Assembly: GCF_003268775.1 (NCBI RefSeq)
Contig: NZ_QLSU01000006.1
Span: 248,001 to 312,000 of the forward strand
DNA: 64,000 bases
From: Paraburkholderia unamae
Lineage (GTDB): Bacteria > Pseudomonadota > Gammaproteobacteria > Burkholderiales > Burkholderiaceae
Direction of reading: 5' to 3'
How positions within the stretch are numbered: position 1 is the first letter of the stretch; every line of letters begins with the position of its first letter. The notes below the pieces were generated by a model. The model was not told the origin of the DNA and made no database searches. It saw only the letters and a program-made list of their open reading frames with translations. Made by a program: the position numbers and the translations under genes. Below, one piece after another: positions 33,174-42,857 of this stretch.

Positions 33174-34607
33174 TTAGAGCACTTCGTCGTTCAGGTGATA
33201 CCAGCGATAAAGGAAACGCTGGCCAATACGCCGGAACGGCGCGAACAACGGCGAGCGGACGCTGCCGAAAATATTCGGGTATTGGAGCCCCGAGTCGTAG
33301 ATCGGCAAGTCGAATGCCGCAGCGGGCTGGCCGGCGATGCGCTGCGCCATGCGCCGCCCGGCATGCGCCGAAAACGACACGCCATTGCCGCCGTAGCCGA
33401 GCGCGTAGAACACGTTGTGATTGCGCTCGGGCTGGGCGATGCGGGGCATCATGTCGTGGCTCACGTCCACCCATCCCCACCACGAATGATCGATGCTCAC
33501 GTCGCGCAACGCGGGAAACTTGCGGTGCAGGCCGTTGACGAGCACGTCGAAATGCTTCTGGCGCGTGGCGTCGGCGCCCGTGACCGAACTGCGGCTGCCG
33601 ATTTGCAGGCGATAGTCGGGCAGCAGCCGGTAATAGAAGCGCAGCGTGCGCGTGTCCGTGATCACCTGGTGCGTGAGGAAGTTGGTCGCGCGCCGCTCGC
33701 TTTCGGTGAGCGGGCGCGTGACGAGCGAGTTCGAGAGGATCGGCATGATGCGCGAATCGAGCCGCCGGTGCAGGCCGTTGCTCGTATAGCCGCCCGTGGC
33801 GAAGGCCACGGCGCGCGCGCGCAGCACGCCGCCCGGCGTGCGCACGTCATAGCCGCCGCCGCGCGCCGTGACGTCCAGCACGGGGCTCGCGGGATGAATC
33901 TTGACGCCCAGGGCACGCGCCATGCGCATATAGCCGAAGGCCAGCTTGAGCGGATGCACGCCGATGCCGTCGGGCTCGTGCAGCGCCCCGCAATTTTCGG
34001 CGTCGTTCACGTAGTGGGTGCGCACGTCTTCGGCGCTGAGCATGCGTGTGTCGTAGCCGAACACGTCGCGCATGACCTTCGCCTCGTGGCGCAGGAAGTC
34101 GAGCTTCTTCTCGCGGTGCGCGATATACAGATGGCCGCCGGGCTGCGGGTCGCAGGGCACTTCGGCCACGAGGCTCTTGAACGTCTCGAAGCCCTCGCGG
34201 ATCTCGGCGTCGAGGCGCAGCGCCGTTTGCTTGCCCCAGCGCTCGATCCATTGCGAGCGGTAGAGGCGTCCGCTCGCGTTTTGGCCCTGGCCGCCGTTGC
34301 GGCTCGTGCAGCCCCAGGCCACGCGGTTGGCTTCGAGCACGGTGGCGCGTATGCCGTGCTCGCGCGCGAGAAAGAGCGCCGTGGCGAGGCCCGTGAAGCC
34401 GGAGCCGACCACCACGACGTCAACGTCGGCACTGGCGCGGATCGGGCCGTCGTCCTCGGGGGGCGCGCCCGCGCTCGCCACCCAGTAAGTCGGCGCGTAG
34501 TCCACGCCGTGGCCGGGGTTCGCGGCGACGAGCGGATCATAGGTGGGATCGTAGGGCGCAAGGGGCTCGCTCGCGGCGAGTCCGGCGAGCGTTTGCATGG
34601 GGTTCAT
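33174..34607 (-). CDS. FAD-dependent amine oxidoreductase (DAO/PuuB-like)
   Basis: A 477-residue flavoprotein of the D-amino-acid-oxidase superfamily, close in layout to gamma-glutamylputrescine oxidoreductase. The FAD dinucleotide fold is VDVVVVGSGFTGLATALFLARE at about residues 60-81; RNGGQGQNASGRLY and the C-terminal YALGYGGNGVSFSAHAGRRMA complete the pattern. It probably oxidises a secondary or primary amine with release of aldehyde. The ATG at 34607 is used; another lies three codons downstream. Its upstream region carries five TGGNNCCA boxes shared with the divergent gene. Confidence 0.85.
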   Translation of the reverse strand: MNPMQTLAGLAASEPLAPYDPTYDPLVAANPGHGVDYAPTYWVASAGAPPEDDGPIRASADVDVVVVGSGFTGLATALFLAREHGIRATVLEANRVAWGCTSRNGGQGQNASGRLYRSQWIERWGKQTALRLDAEIREGFETFKSLVAEVPCDPQPGGHLYIAHREKKLDFLRHEAKVMRDVFGYDTRMLSAEDVRTHYVNDAENCGALHEPDGIGVHPLKLAFGYMRMARALGVKIHPASPVLDVTARGGGYDVRTPGGVLRARAVAFATGGYTSNGLHRRLDSRIMPILSNSLVTRPLTESERRATNFLTHQVITDTRTLRFYYRLLPDYRLQIGSRSSVTGADATRQKHFDVLVNGLHRKFPALRDVSIDHSWWGWVDVSHDMMPRIAQPERNHNVFYALGYGGNGVSFSAHAGRRMAQRIAGQPAAAFDLPIYDSGLQYPNIFGSVRSPLFAPFRRIGQRFLYRWYHLNDEVL

Positions 34608-34636
34608 GAGCGGGTTCCGTTGGGTGCCGATTGGGA

Positions 34637-34758
34637 TGGAACCATCTTGCAACGAAAGTCCGCAGGCTCATGGTGCCAACAAAATAAGGCGATGGTGCCA
34701 GCGGCGCGGCGGGCTTGCCGGGGCGGGCTGGTTCCATCGCCGGACAGGCCTGGTACCA
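34637..34758. promoter_or_regulatory. Cluster of five TGGNNCCA operator-like boxes
   Basis: TGGAACCA at 34637, TGGTGCCA at 34671 and 34693, TGGTTCCA at 34729, and TGGTACCA at 34751. The last four form two pairs with 22-bp spacing, that is two helical turns on the same DNA face. The boxes lie between the divergent FAD oxidoreductase and SnoaL-like genes, a typical operator position. Spaced direct repeats are known for MocR regulators such as GabR, but the regulator here is not identified. Confidence 0.7.
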
Positions 34759-34857
34759 CGGGCCGCGCCCGGCATTGTTTAAGATGGGCGTTTTCGAACC
34801 GGGCCGCCGGCACCACGGCGGCAACGGACAGTTTGACCCTCTGACGAGTACCGACTC

Positions 34858-35241
34858 ATGTCATCGAATTCCATCAATATCGCATTCCTTACTGATTTTT
34901 CCAGCGCGTGGAATCGCCACGATATCGACGCGTTGATGCGTTTCATGCACGACGACTGCGAGTTCCACGCGGTGGCGGGACCGGACGTCATGGGCCGCAG
35001 TTTCATTGGGCGCGATGCGGTGCGCGCGGGCTTCCAGCTTGCCTGGGAGACGTTTCCCGACGCGCGCTGGCTCGACGCGGATCACTTCGTGGCGGGCGCG
35101 CGCGGCGTGACCGAGTCGACGTTCCACGGCACGCGCGCGGACGGCAAGCGCGTCGAGGCGCGCATGGTGGACGTGTTCACGTTTCGCGACGGCAAGATTC
35201 TGGTGAAGAACGCGTTTCGCAAGGACCGGCCCGCCGCATGA
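34858..35241 (+). CDS. SnoaL/NTF2-like fold protein
   Basis: A 127-residue cone-shaped NTF2/SnoaL-fold protein: FLTDFSSAWNRHDIDALMRFMHDDCEFHAVAG at the start, then GRDAVRAGFQLAWETFPDARW and VDVFTFRDGKILVKNAFRK. Family members include isomerases, hydrolases and non-catalytic binding proteins, so function is not set. It overlaps the EamA transporter gene (ATGA) and is divergent from the FAD oxidoreductase, with shared operator boxes between them. Confidence 0.85.
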   Translation: MSSNSINIAFLTDFSSAWNRHDIDALMRFMHDDCEFHAVAGPDVMGRSFIGRDAVRAGFQLAWETFPDARWLDADHFVAGARGVTESTFHGTRADGKRVEARMVDVFTFRDGKILVKNAFRKDRPAA

Positions 35242-36128
35242 ACCGCGCAACGTTGAGCCGGGGCGACCTCGCGGCGGCGGCGGCGGTCGTGGTGATCTGG
35301 GGATTCAACTTCGTCGCCATGAAAGTCGCGCTGCGCGATTTCACGTCGATGCAGTTAGGCGCGGTGCGCTATGTGTTCGCCGCCTTGCCGATGATCCTGC
35401 TCGTGAGGAAGCCGGCCGTACCGTGGCGCTGGATCGTGGCGTATGGTCTGGTGCAGGGCGTGGGCCAGTTCGGCCTGCTATTTCTGGCGCTGCGCCTGGG
35501 CATGACCTCGGCGCTCGCTTCGGTGCTGCAACAAACGCAGGTGTTCTTCACCGCGCTGCTGGCGGGCGCGTTTCTCCACGAAAAGCTGAGCCGTCCGGCC
35601 AAGGTCGCGCTCGGGCTGGCGGCCATGGGTCTCGGCTGCTTTGCGATGAACCTGAGCGCCACGGGAGCAGGCTCCGGCTTGACGCTCGCAAGCCTGTTGC
35701 TGAATCTGGGCGCGGCGGCGATGTGGGCCGTCGCCAATATTTTCGCGCGGCAGTTGCAGCGGCGCTTTCCCGGCTATTCGCCGTTCGAGTTCGTCGTGTG
35801 GTCGAGCCTTGCGCCCATCGCGCCTTTCGTCGCGCTGAGCCTGTATTTCGACGGCGCGGCGGTGTGGCGCGACTGGTCGCATGTTTCGGTGGGGGGATGG
35901 GTGGCCGCCGCCTATCTCGGCTGGCTCGCCACGCTCGCGGCCTATGGCTTGTGGACCGGCCTGCTCGCGCGGCACCCCGCCAACCGCATCGCGCCATTCA
36001 GCCTTGGCGTGCCGGTCGTCGGGCTGGTTGCGGGCATTCTCGTGCTGGGCGAGTCGATCACGCTGTGGCAGGGCGCCGGTGTGGCGTTCGTCGGCGCTGC
36101 GCTGGTGTATTTGCTGTTCGGGCGTTAG
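35238..36128 (+). CDS. EamA/DMT-family exporter
   Basis: A 296-residue membrane protein with ten hydrophobic helices in two EamA repeats: IWGFNFVAMKVALRDFTSMQLGAVRY begins the first and AAAMWAVANIFARQL the second. The drug/metabolite superfamily exports amino acids, amines and purine-like metabolites. It is translationally coupled to the SnoaL-like gene and probably co-regulated with the FAD oxidoreductase; export of an amine or amino-acid product is a reasonable guess. Confidence 0.9.
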   Translation: MNRATLSRGDLAAAAAVVVIWGFNFVAMKVALRDFTSMQLGAVRYVFAALPMILLVRKPAVPWRWIVAYGLVQGVGQFGLLFLALRLGMTSALASVLQQTQVFFTALLAGAFLHEKLSRPAKVALGLAAMGLGCFAMNLSATGAGSGLTLASLLLNLGAAAMWAVANIFARQLQRRFPGYSPFEFVVWSSLAPIAPFVALSLYFDGAAVWRDWSHVSVGGWVAAAYLGWLATLAAYGLWTGLLARHPANRIAPFSLGVPVVGLVAGILVLGESITLWQGAGVAFVGAALVYLLFGR

Positions 36129-36158
36129 CGGCGTCGGCTTCCGCCGTAGGGCGCGCGC

Positions 36159-37547
36159 TCAATGAACCGGCTGCGCCACGCCGCGCCGCACGGCGTCGCG
36201 CAGGGCGCGCGCCGGATGGTGATCGGGCAGGTTCGGGCCGCGTCCGTGAATCTTTTCGCGCAGCGTGCCCGGAGCGTACTCCGTTTGCATCAGGCCGCGC
36301 TTTTGCAGCACCGGCACCACGTGATCGACGAACTCGGTCCACCAGCCCAGCGTCGTGACCGGCACCACGTTGAAGCCGTCCACGCCCGCGTCCGCGTAGC
36401 GCTGCACTTCGTCGGCAATCTGTTCGGGCGTGCCCGCGAAGCGCCCCGAAACCGTCTCCTTCAGCAGGTCGCCGAACGTGACCGTGCGGTCCGGCGCGGC
36501 CTCGATGAAGGCGCGCACGTTGCCGCGCACATGGTTGGTCAGCAGCAGTTCGGATAGCGGCCGGTTCGGATCGATGTCGGACAGATCGACGCCCAAGCTG
36601 CCGCTATAGAACGCCTGGAGCGCTTCGAGGCTCAGCCATTCCTTCAACTCGCGGCGGCGCGCGTGCGCCTCCTGTTCCGTCGCGCCGATCACGGGCGCGA
36701 GCGACACGATGATCTTCAGTTCGTCCCCGGCGCGGCCGAACGCGCGGGCGCGCGAGCGCAGGTCGGCCACATGCTTCGCGGCGCTCTCGGGTGTGCGCGC
36801 CGCGATGAAAGTCGCTTCCGCATGGCGCGCCGCGAACGCGTGGCCCGCTTCCGAGCCGCCCGCCTGGAACAGCAGCGGCGTGCGTTGCGGCGAGGGCTCG
36901 GCCAGATGCGGGCCCTCCACGCTGTAGCGCGCGCCGCGATGCAGGATCTTGCGCACCTTCGACGGCTCGGCGAATACGCCGCTTTCGAAGTCGGCGACGA
37001 GCGCGTCGTCCTCCCAGCTTGCCTCCCACAGCTTGTAGACGACCTCGACGTACTCTTCGGCCCAGCGATAGCGCTCGTCGTGCTCTTCGAGCTTGTCCTG
37101 GCCGAAATTACGCGCGGCGTTGTCGAGGTACGAGGTGACGATATTCCACGCAATGCGCCCGTCGGAAAGATGATCCAGTGTGGACATGCGGCGCGCGAAG
37201 TCGAACGGATGATCCTGGATCACCGAACTCGTCACCGCGAAGCCAACGTGCTCGGTGGCCGCCGCGAGCGCCGAAACGAGACTCGCCGGGTCGAGGCTCG
37301 GAAATTGCATCGCAGTGCGAATGGATGTGTCGCCGTTGCCGCGAAAGCGGTCGTACACGCCCACCACATCGGCCAGAAACACCGTATCGAAGCGGCCGCG
37401 CTCCACGGTCTTCGCGAGTTCGATCCACGGCTGCAAGCGCTTGTATTCCAGTTGGCCACGCCCTTGCGGATGCCGCCAGTAGCCGTGACTATGATGATTG
37501 GGCGTGACGTGGGTGAAGGCGTTGAAGATCAGGCGTTGGCGGCTCAT
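36159..37547 (-). CDS. LLM flavin-dependent monooxygenase (NtaA/SnaA/DszA family), ABC operon 1
   Basis: A 462-residue FMNH2-dependent monooxygenase of the bacterial luciferase-like superfamily, NtaA/SnaA/DszA(SoxA) branch. It has LIFNAFTHVTPNHHSHGYWRHP at the N-terminus, DTVFLADVVGVYD, DHLSDGRIAWNIVTSYLDNAARNFG, and PLLFQAGGSEAGHAFAARHAE. Such enzymes cleave C-S or C-N bonds with reduced flavin supplied by a separate reductase, which is not in this operon. The ATG overlaps the stop of the transporter ATPase gene, so it is the last gene of ABC operon 1 and presumably acts on the imported compound. Confidence 0.9.
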   Translation of the reverse strand: MSRQRLIFNAFTHVTPNHHSHGYWRHPQGRGQLEYKRLQPWIELAKTVERGRFDTVFLADVVGVYDRFRGNGDTSIRTAMQFPSLDPASLVSALAAATEHVGFAVTSSVIQDHPFDFARRMSTLDHLSDGRIAWNIVTSYLDNAARNFGQDKLEEHDERYRWAEEYVEVVYKLWEASWEDDALVADFESGVFAEPSKVRKILHRGARYSVEGPHLAEPSPQRTPLLFQAGGSEAGHAFAARHAEATFIAARTPESAAKHVADLRSRARAFGRAGDELKIIVSLAPVIGATEQEAHARRRELKEWLSLEALQAFYSGSLGVDLSDIDPNRPLSELLLTNHVRGNVRAFIEAAPDRTVTFGDLLKETVSGRFAGTPEQIADEVQRYADAGVDGFNVVPVTTLGWWTEFVDHVVPVLQKRGLMQTEYAPGTLREKIHGRGPNLPDHHPARALRDAVRRGVAQPVH

Positions 37548-39268
37548 GAAGACAGTTCCGTAAGCGGGGCGCGCGACGCCGGTGCGGCCACGCGCACGGG
37601 CAGCACCGCGTCGAGCAGGCGCAGCGTCGAGGGGTGCCGCGCGTTGGCGCGCAGATTGGCGGCGTCGAGTGTTTCGATAATGCGTCCGCGCTCCATCACG
37701 GCCACGCGGTCGCACAGGAATTCGATCACGGGCAGGCTGTGACCGATGAAGAGATAAGTGAGGCCGAGCGATTCGCGCAACGCCAGCAGCAGGTTCAGGA
37801 TCTGCGCCTGGATGGAGACGTCGAGCGCGGACGTCGGCTCGTCGAGCACGATGAATTCCGGCTTGACGACCAGCGCGCGCGCAATGCCGATGCGCTGCCG
37901 CTGGCCGCCCGAGAAGGCATGCGGATAGCGGTTCAGATGCCGCGCTTCGAGGCCCACGCGTTCGAGCGCTTCCTGCGCCAGCTCGCGCGCGTGCTCGCGG
38001 TCGCGCGCGACGCCGAGGCGCAAGGCGGGATCGGCGAGTTGTTCGAGCAGCGTGCGGCGCGGATTGAGCGACGAGGCGCTGTCCTGGAACACGAACTGGA
38101 AGCGCCGGCGAAACGCCTTGAGCGCGCTGCCGTCGAGCGTGGCGAGGTCCGCACCGTCGAAGCGCACCGTGCCTTCGCTCGCGGGAATCAGATGCGCGAC
38201 GACGCGCGCGAGCGTCGATTTGCCCGAGCCGGACGCCCCGATCAGCCCGAAGATCTCGCCGCGCCGCACCTCCAGGCGGGCGTCGATCACGGCATCGAAG
38301 CGCCGCGCGCGCGAAGGCAGCCACGATCTCGCGGTGACGAACGTGCGGCGCACGCCGCGCGCTTCGAGCAGCACGGGGGCGGCGTTCGCGGGCGCGCTCG
38401 TGTTCGTCCCGCCAGCGCTGCGCTTCTGGCCGCCCGCACCGGCAGCGCCGAGCCGCCGCGAAGGCGACGGGTCGAGCGCACGCAAGCCGATTTCCGGCAC
38501 GGCGTCGATCAGGCTGCGCGTGTACGCGTGCTTCGGGGCCGCGAGCACGTCCGCGGTGCGCCCCTGTTCGACGATCCGGCCCGCGCGCATCACGGCCACG
38601 CGCTGGCTTAGTTCAGCGACTACGCCGAAGTCGTGCGTGATGATCAGGATCGCCACGCCGTGCTCCTGATTCAGGCGCTTGAGCAGGCGCAGGATGTCCT
38701 TTTGCAGGACGGCGTCGAGCGCCGTGGTCGGCTCGTCGGCGATCAGCAGGCGCGGGTGATTGAGCGTGGCGAGCGCGATCATCACGCGCTGGCGCATGCC
38801 GCCGCTCAACTGGTGCGGCCACGCGCGCAGGGTGCGCGCCGGATCGTCGATGCCGACCTCCGCGAGCGCCTTGGTTGCGCGCGCAAGCGCCTGCGCACGC
38901 GTGAGCGGGCGGCGCAGCCGCGCCGTCACGGCGAGTTGGTCGCCGATGCGCATGGTCGGATCGAGCGCGCTCAGCGGGTTCTGGAAGATCGTGGCGACAC
39001 CGGTGCCGCGCAAGCGTTCGAGTTGCGCTTCGCCGATGCCGACGAGCGGCTGGCCGTCGAAAGTGATGCTGCCGCGCACGCGCGTGACGCCGCGCGGCAG
39101 CAGGCCGTTGATCGCGGCGGCCGTCACGCTTTTGCCGGAACCGGACTCGCCGACGAGCGCGACGATCTCGCCCGCTTCGAGCGAAAGCGTCACGCCGCGC
39201 ACGGCCGGTTCGGCGCCGCGCGGGCCGACGAAATCCACTTCGAGTTGTTCGATGTCGAGCAGGGGCAT
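37544..39268 (-). CDS. Fused dual ATPase of peptide/opine ABC transporter 1
   Basis: A 574-residue protein with two ABC ATPase domains in one chain (DppD-DppF/GsiA type). Walker A motifs are GESGSGKS at residues 40-47 and GASGSGKST at about 342-350; signature motifs are LSGGMRQRVMIA and FSGGQRQRIGIA. Walker B reads LLIADEPTTALDA in the first half. It energises the transporter formed with the two upstream permeases. The linker between the halves is rich in Gly, Ala and Pro. Confidence 0.93.
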   Translation of the reverse strand: MPLLDIEQLEVDFVGPRGAEPAVRGVTLSLEAGEIVALVGESGSGKSVTAAAINGLLPRGVTRVRGSITFDGQPLVGIGEAQLERLRGTGVATIFQNPLSALDPTMRIGDQLAVTARLRRPLTRAQALARATKALAEVGIDDPARTLRAWPHQLSGGMRQRVMIALATLNHPRLLIADEPTTALDAVLQKDILRLLKRLNQEHGVAILIITHDFGVVAELSQRVAVMRAGRIVEQGRTADVLAAPKHAYTRSLIDAVPEIGLRALDPSPSRRLGAAGAGGQKRSAGGTNTSAPANAAPVLLEARGVRRTFVTARSWLPSRARRFDAVIDARLEVRRGEIFGLIGASGSGKSTLARVVAHLIPASEGTVRFDGADLATLDGSALKAFRRRFQFVFQDSASSLNPRRTLLEQLADPALRLGVARDREHARELAQEALERVGLEARHLNRYPHAFSGGQRQRIGIARALVVKPEFIVLDEPTSALDVSIQAQILNLLLALRESLGLTYLFIGHSLPVIEFLCDRVAVMERGRIIETLDAANLRANARHPSTLRLLDAVLPVRVAAPASRAPLTELSS

Positions 39269-39292
39269 GATGAGCGAAGAGGAGGTGGCGTG

Positions 39293-40225
39293 TCAGCCTT
39301 GCGGATCGAGTGCGTCGCGCAGGCCGTCGCCTAGCCAGTTGAACGCCACCGAGACGGCGACGATCGCGAGGGCGGGCAGCGTGGCGACGTGCGCGCCGCC
39401 CGTGAGCATCACCTTCGCGCCTTCGCTCACCATGCGGCCCCAGTCGGGCATGGGCGGCTGTACGCCGAGGCCGAGATAGCTGAGCCCCGCGAGAAACACG
39501 ATCATGCCGCCGCACAGCGTCGTGCCGTACACGACGAGCGGCGTGAGCACGTTCGGCAGGATTTCGCGCGCGACGATGTCGAACGTCGACGCGCCCAGTG
39601 CGCGCGCCGCTTCGACATACTCGCGCTCGCGCTCGGCCCGCACGTTCGCGTACACGACGCGGGTGAGATAGGGCAGGGCGCTGAACAACACGGTCACGCC
39701 CGCCGTGAACGGACCCGCGCCGAACGCCGTGGCGAGATTGATGGCGAGCAGGATCATCGGGAATGCGAACAAAAGGTCGGTTGCGCGCATCACGGCGATG
39801 GCGGCGAGACCCCGCGAGTAGCCCGCGTAGAGTCCGAGCGCGAGGCTCGCCACGCAGGCGCCGAGCACCGAAACGACCACGATGGCGAGTGACGTGCGCC
39901 CGCCCCACAGCAGGCGGCTCGTCATGTCGCGTCCCTGTGCGTCGAGGCCGAGCCAGTGGCCGGGCGTGCCGACGCCGCCGAGGCGCGCGGCCGGTTCGGC
40001 ATGGTTCGGGTCGTACGGCGCGAGCCAGGGCGCGGCCAGCGAGACGAACACCGCGAGCGCGATGATGACGACGCCCGCCACGGCCAGCCGGTTGGCGGCG
40101 AGCCGCGCGAGCGCGTCGCGCCAGCGTGGCGGCTGCCAGTGCGCATCGTGCGCATCGCTCGCATCGTGTGGGGAGGCGCCGTACGCGTCGTCGATCGGCG
40201 CGGCGGAGAGATCGGCTTGCGGCAT
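39293..40225 (-). CDS. Peptide/opine ABC permease, DppC type (operon 1)
   Basis: A 310-residue inner-membrane permease with a long polar N-terminus rich in Asp and His, then about six helices. The LGLDAQGRDMTSRLLWGGRTSL stretch before the core and the EAA loop (EREYVEAARALGASTFDIVAREILPNV) are typical of DppC/OppC proteins. It pairs with the DppB-type permease encoded just upstream and the fused ATPase downstream. Confidence 0.92.
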   Translation of the reverse strand: MPQADLSAAPIDDAYGASPHDASDAHDAHWQPPRWRDALARLAANRLAVAGVVIIALAVFVSLAAPWLAPYDPNHAEPAARLGGVGTPGHWLGLDAQGRDMTSRLLWGGRTSLAIVVVSVLGACVASLALGLYAGYSRGLAAIAVMRATDLLFAFPMILLAINLATAFGAGPFTAGVTVLFSALPYLTRVVYANVRAEREREYVEAARALGASTFDIVAREILPNVLTPLVVYGTTLCGGMIVFLAGLSYLGLGVQPPMPDWGRMVSEGAKVMLTGGAHVATLPALAIVAVSVAFNWLGDGLRDALDPQG

Positions 40226-40257
40226 GGAGATTCCTTGATATGGCGTCGCGCCGGGCC

Positions 40258-41205
40258 TCAGGCTCGCAGGCGCGGATTCAGCAGGTCGAGCGTGATGTCG
40301 GTGACGAGGTTGGCCACGACAAAACACGCGGCAACCAGCATGACGCCCGCCTGTTCGAGCGGATAGTCGCGTCCCGCCGCGGCCACGTAGAGTTGCGAGC
40401 CGAGACCGGGCCACGCGAACACGTTCTCGACGAGAATCACGCCCGAGAGCAGATAGCCGATTTGCAGCCCCGTCATGTTGACGACCGGCGCGAGCAGATT
40501 GCGGCCCACGTGGCGGCGCAGCAGCGTCCCGCGAGCAAAGCCCAGCGAGCGGAACGTGCGCACGTAGTCGGCGCGCTCGATCTCGATCACGCTCGCGCGC
40601 ACCAGGCGCGCGAGTATCAGCATCGAGATGACCGCCGCGCAGAACGCGGGCAACAGCAGGTGGCGCAGCGTGTCGAGCGCGCCACCGTCGCCGCGCAGGT
40701 CGGCGATGCCCGAGGAAGGCAGCCAGTGCAGCTTGAGCGAAAAGAGCCACACGAGCGCGAGGCCGAGCCAGAAGATCGGCACGTTGTGGCCGAGCTGGAT
40801 CACGAACATCGATATCGCGTCGGCACGGGTGCCGCGCCTGAGCCCCGCGAACACGCCGATCGCCACGCCGAACACCACGCACAGCACGACGGCGGCGGCC
40901 GTGAGCAGCAGCGTATTGCCGAACGCCGGCGCAAGCAGGCTGGCAACGGGCACCTTGTAGATGATCGAAGCGCCCCATTGCCCCGAGAGGAAATGGCCCA
41001 GCCACACGACATACTGCTGGGGAAGCGGGCGATCGAGACCGTAGGCATGGCGAAGCGCGTCGATCGACGCCTGCGGCACCTGGCCCGCGAGTGCGTTCGA
41101 GATGGGGTCGCCCGGCGCGAGATGCGCCGAGACGAACACGAGCACGGAGATCGCGAGAAAGAGCGGAATGGCCGTCAGCAGGCGCAGGAGGATCGTGCGG
41201 ATCAT
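40258..41205 (-). CDS. Peptide/opine ABC permease, DppB type (operon 1)
   Basis: A 315-residue permease with six helices, beginning IRTILLRLLTAIPLFLAISVLVF and carrying HLAPGDPISNALAG, LGHNVPIFWLGLALVWLFS and the EAA-type loop IERADYVRTFRSLGFARGTLLRRHVGRN. The ATG overlaps the stop of the binding-protein gene (ATGA). It forms the membrane channel with the DppC-type partner. Confidence 0.92.
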   Translation of the reverse strand: MIRTILLRLLTAIPLFLAISVLVFVSAHLAPGDPISNALAGQVPQASIDALRHAYGLDRPLPQQYVVWLGHFLSGQWGASIIYKVPVASLLAPAFGNTLLLTAAAVVLCVVFGVAIGVFAGLRRGTRADAISMFVIQLGHNVPIFWLGLALVWLFSLKLHWLPSSGIADLRGDGGALDTLRHLLLPAFCAAVISMLILARLVRASVIEIERADYVRTFRSLGFARGTLLRRHVGRNLLAPVVNMTGLQIGYLLSGVILVENVFAWPGLGSQLYVAAAGRDYPLEQAGVMLVAACFVVANLVTDITLDLLNPRLRA

Positions 41206-42857
41206 GTCGAGAGCGAGACGCGCGCGAGGTCGTACCAGTTCTGCGCGGGCACGTTGAAGCCCTTCACCTTCGGGCTGACGGCGAAGTAGCGCGTGAAGGA
41301 CACGAGCGGCACCGTTGCCGCCTGCTGCTGGAGCAGCCCGTTGGCGTGCTTCCATGCGGTAATCGCCTTCGCTTCGTCCACTTCGTGCGAAGCGGTGTCG
41401 ATCGCCGCCTTCAGTTCAGGCCCGAGCAGATCGCCGCCGCCGCGCGTGACGACGTAGCCCTGATACACGATGCGCGCCCACAGCGGCGTGACGAAGCCCC
41501 ACTCCATGCTGGTGAGCGCCACTTCCGGCGCGAGCTTCGGCAGATTCGACGTGTACGTGAGCCATTCCTGCGAGAGGATGTCGACGTGAATGCCGACCTT
41601 GGCGAGATCGCGCTGAATCCATTCGATGCTAGGCTGGTTTGCCTCGTCGGTGGCGATGGTGAAGCGGATATCGCCGTCCTTGAAGCCCGCGTCGGCGAGC
41701 CGCTTTCTCGCGGCGTCGGGGTCGTAAGCGTAGTCGCGCTGGTTCGCGTCGAACGCGGCGTTGCCAGGGTTGAGGATGCTGTATGCGGCGAGCGCGTGAC
41801 CCTTGAAGAGCGTCTTCGCGAGACCTTCGCGGTCGATCGCCTGGATGATCGCCTGACGCACGGGCAACTGCTGCGCGAAACGGTTGCGGAAGTTCCACCC
41901 CAGATACAGCAACCCCGCCTGGGCGCTTTCGGGCACCGCGTAGCCGCCGCCGGTCAGTGTGTCGACCGCGTCGGGCGGGGTGCGCGTGAGAATGTCGATC
42001 TCGCCCGCCTGCAAGGCGGCGAGCCGCGTAGCGTCGTCGGTGATCGGTCTGAACACGATGCGCTCCAGCGGGGCGCGGCCGCCCCAGTACTGATCGTTGC
42101 GCGCGAGTTCGGTTTTCTCGCCATGCACGCGCTGCACGAGACGGAACGGTCCGGTGCCCGTCGCGTGTTCGGCGAGGCCGTCCTGGCCGTACTGTTTCAG
42201 CGCCTGCGGGCTGAAGATGCCGGACACGTAGTTGCCTTGCGGCAGCATGCGCAGGAAGTCGCGAAACGGATGCTTGAACGTGTAGCGCACCGTCTGGTCG
42301 TTCAGTACCTCGAATGACTTGAGGTCGCCGTACACCGCTTTCATGAACGCGTTCGCCTTTACGTCATAGAACTCGAAGCCCGGGTCGCTGAAACGGCGCA
42401 CGTTGAATTCCACGGCGTGCGCGTCGAAATCGGTGCCGTCGTGAAACTTGACGCCGGGGCGCAGATGAAACGTGAACGTCGTCGCGTCGTCGCTGACATC
42501 CCAGCTTTGCGCGAGCGCCGGAATGAGCGGCGGCGGCCCGGCCGAGGCGGGCTTCGACAGATCCTCGGCGACCAGCGATTCGTAGATATGCCGGTCGATC
42601 CGGTACGTCTCCCACGAATACTGATGGTTGGGATCGTAGACTGTGGGCTCCTGGTACGAGCCGACCACGAGCGTGCCGCCTTGCGCACCTTGCACGGCCG
42701 CCGCGCCTTGCGTGGCGGCCTGGCCGGTTGAGGACGAAGTGCGCCAGAAGCCGTAAGCGACGGCGCCAACGCCAACGGCGGCGCCCGCGGCAAGCACTGC
42801 GCGGCGGCGCGGATTGGTCGGCTTATCGGCGGGCGAGTCGGGTGGAGTGTCGGACAT
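41202..42857 (-). CDS. Family 5 extracellular solute-binding protein (operon 1)
   Basis: A 551-residue periplasmic binding protein of the DppA/OppA/NikA family. The N-terminus has a twin-arginine-like signal (NPRRRAVLAAGAAVGVGAVAYGF). The mature part shows GGTLVVGSYQEPTVYDPNH, FHLRPGVKFHDGTDFDAHAVEFN and ATGTGPFRLVQRVHGEKTELARN, all family hallmarks. It delivers the ligand to the DppBC-type channel encoded next. Family 5 proteins bind peptides, opines, glutathione or metal chelates; the ligand here is unknown. Confidence 0.92.
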   Translation of the reverse strand: MSDTPPDSPADKPTNPRRRAVLAAGAAVGVGAVAYGFWRTSSSTGQAATQGAAAVQGAQGGTLVVGSYQEPTVYDPNHQYSWETYRIDRHIYESLVAEDLSKPASAGPPPLIPALAQSWDVSDDATTFTFHLRPGVKFHDGTDFDAHAVEFNVRRFSDPGFEFYDVKANAFMKAVYGDLKSFEVLNDQTVRYTFKHPFRDFLRMLPQGNYVSGIFSPQALKQYGQDGLAEHATGTGPFRLVQRVHGEKTELARNDQYWGGRAPLERIVFRPITDDATRLAALQAGEIDILTRTPPDAVDTLTGGGYAVPESAQAGLLYLGWNFRNRFAQQLPVRQAIIQAIDREGLAKTLFKGHALAAYSILNPGNAAFDANQRDYAYDPDAARKRLADAGFKDGDIRFTIATDEANQPSIEWIQRDLAKVGIHVDILSQEWLTYTSNLPKLAPEVALTSMEWGFVTPLWARIVYQGYVVTRGGGDLLGPELKAAIDTASHEVDEAKAITAWKHANGLLQQQAATVPLVSFTRYFAVSPKVKGFNVPAQNWYDLARVSLST

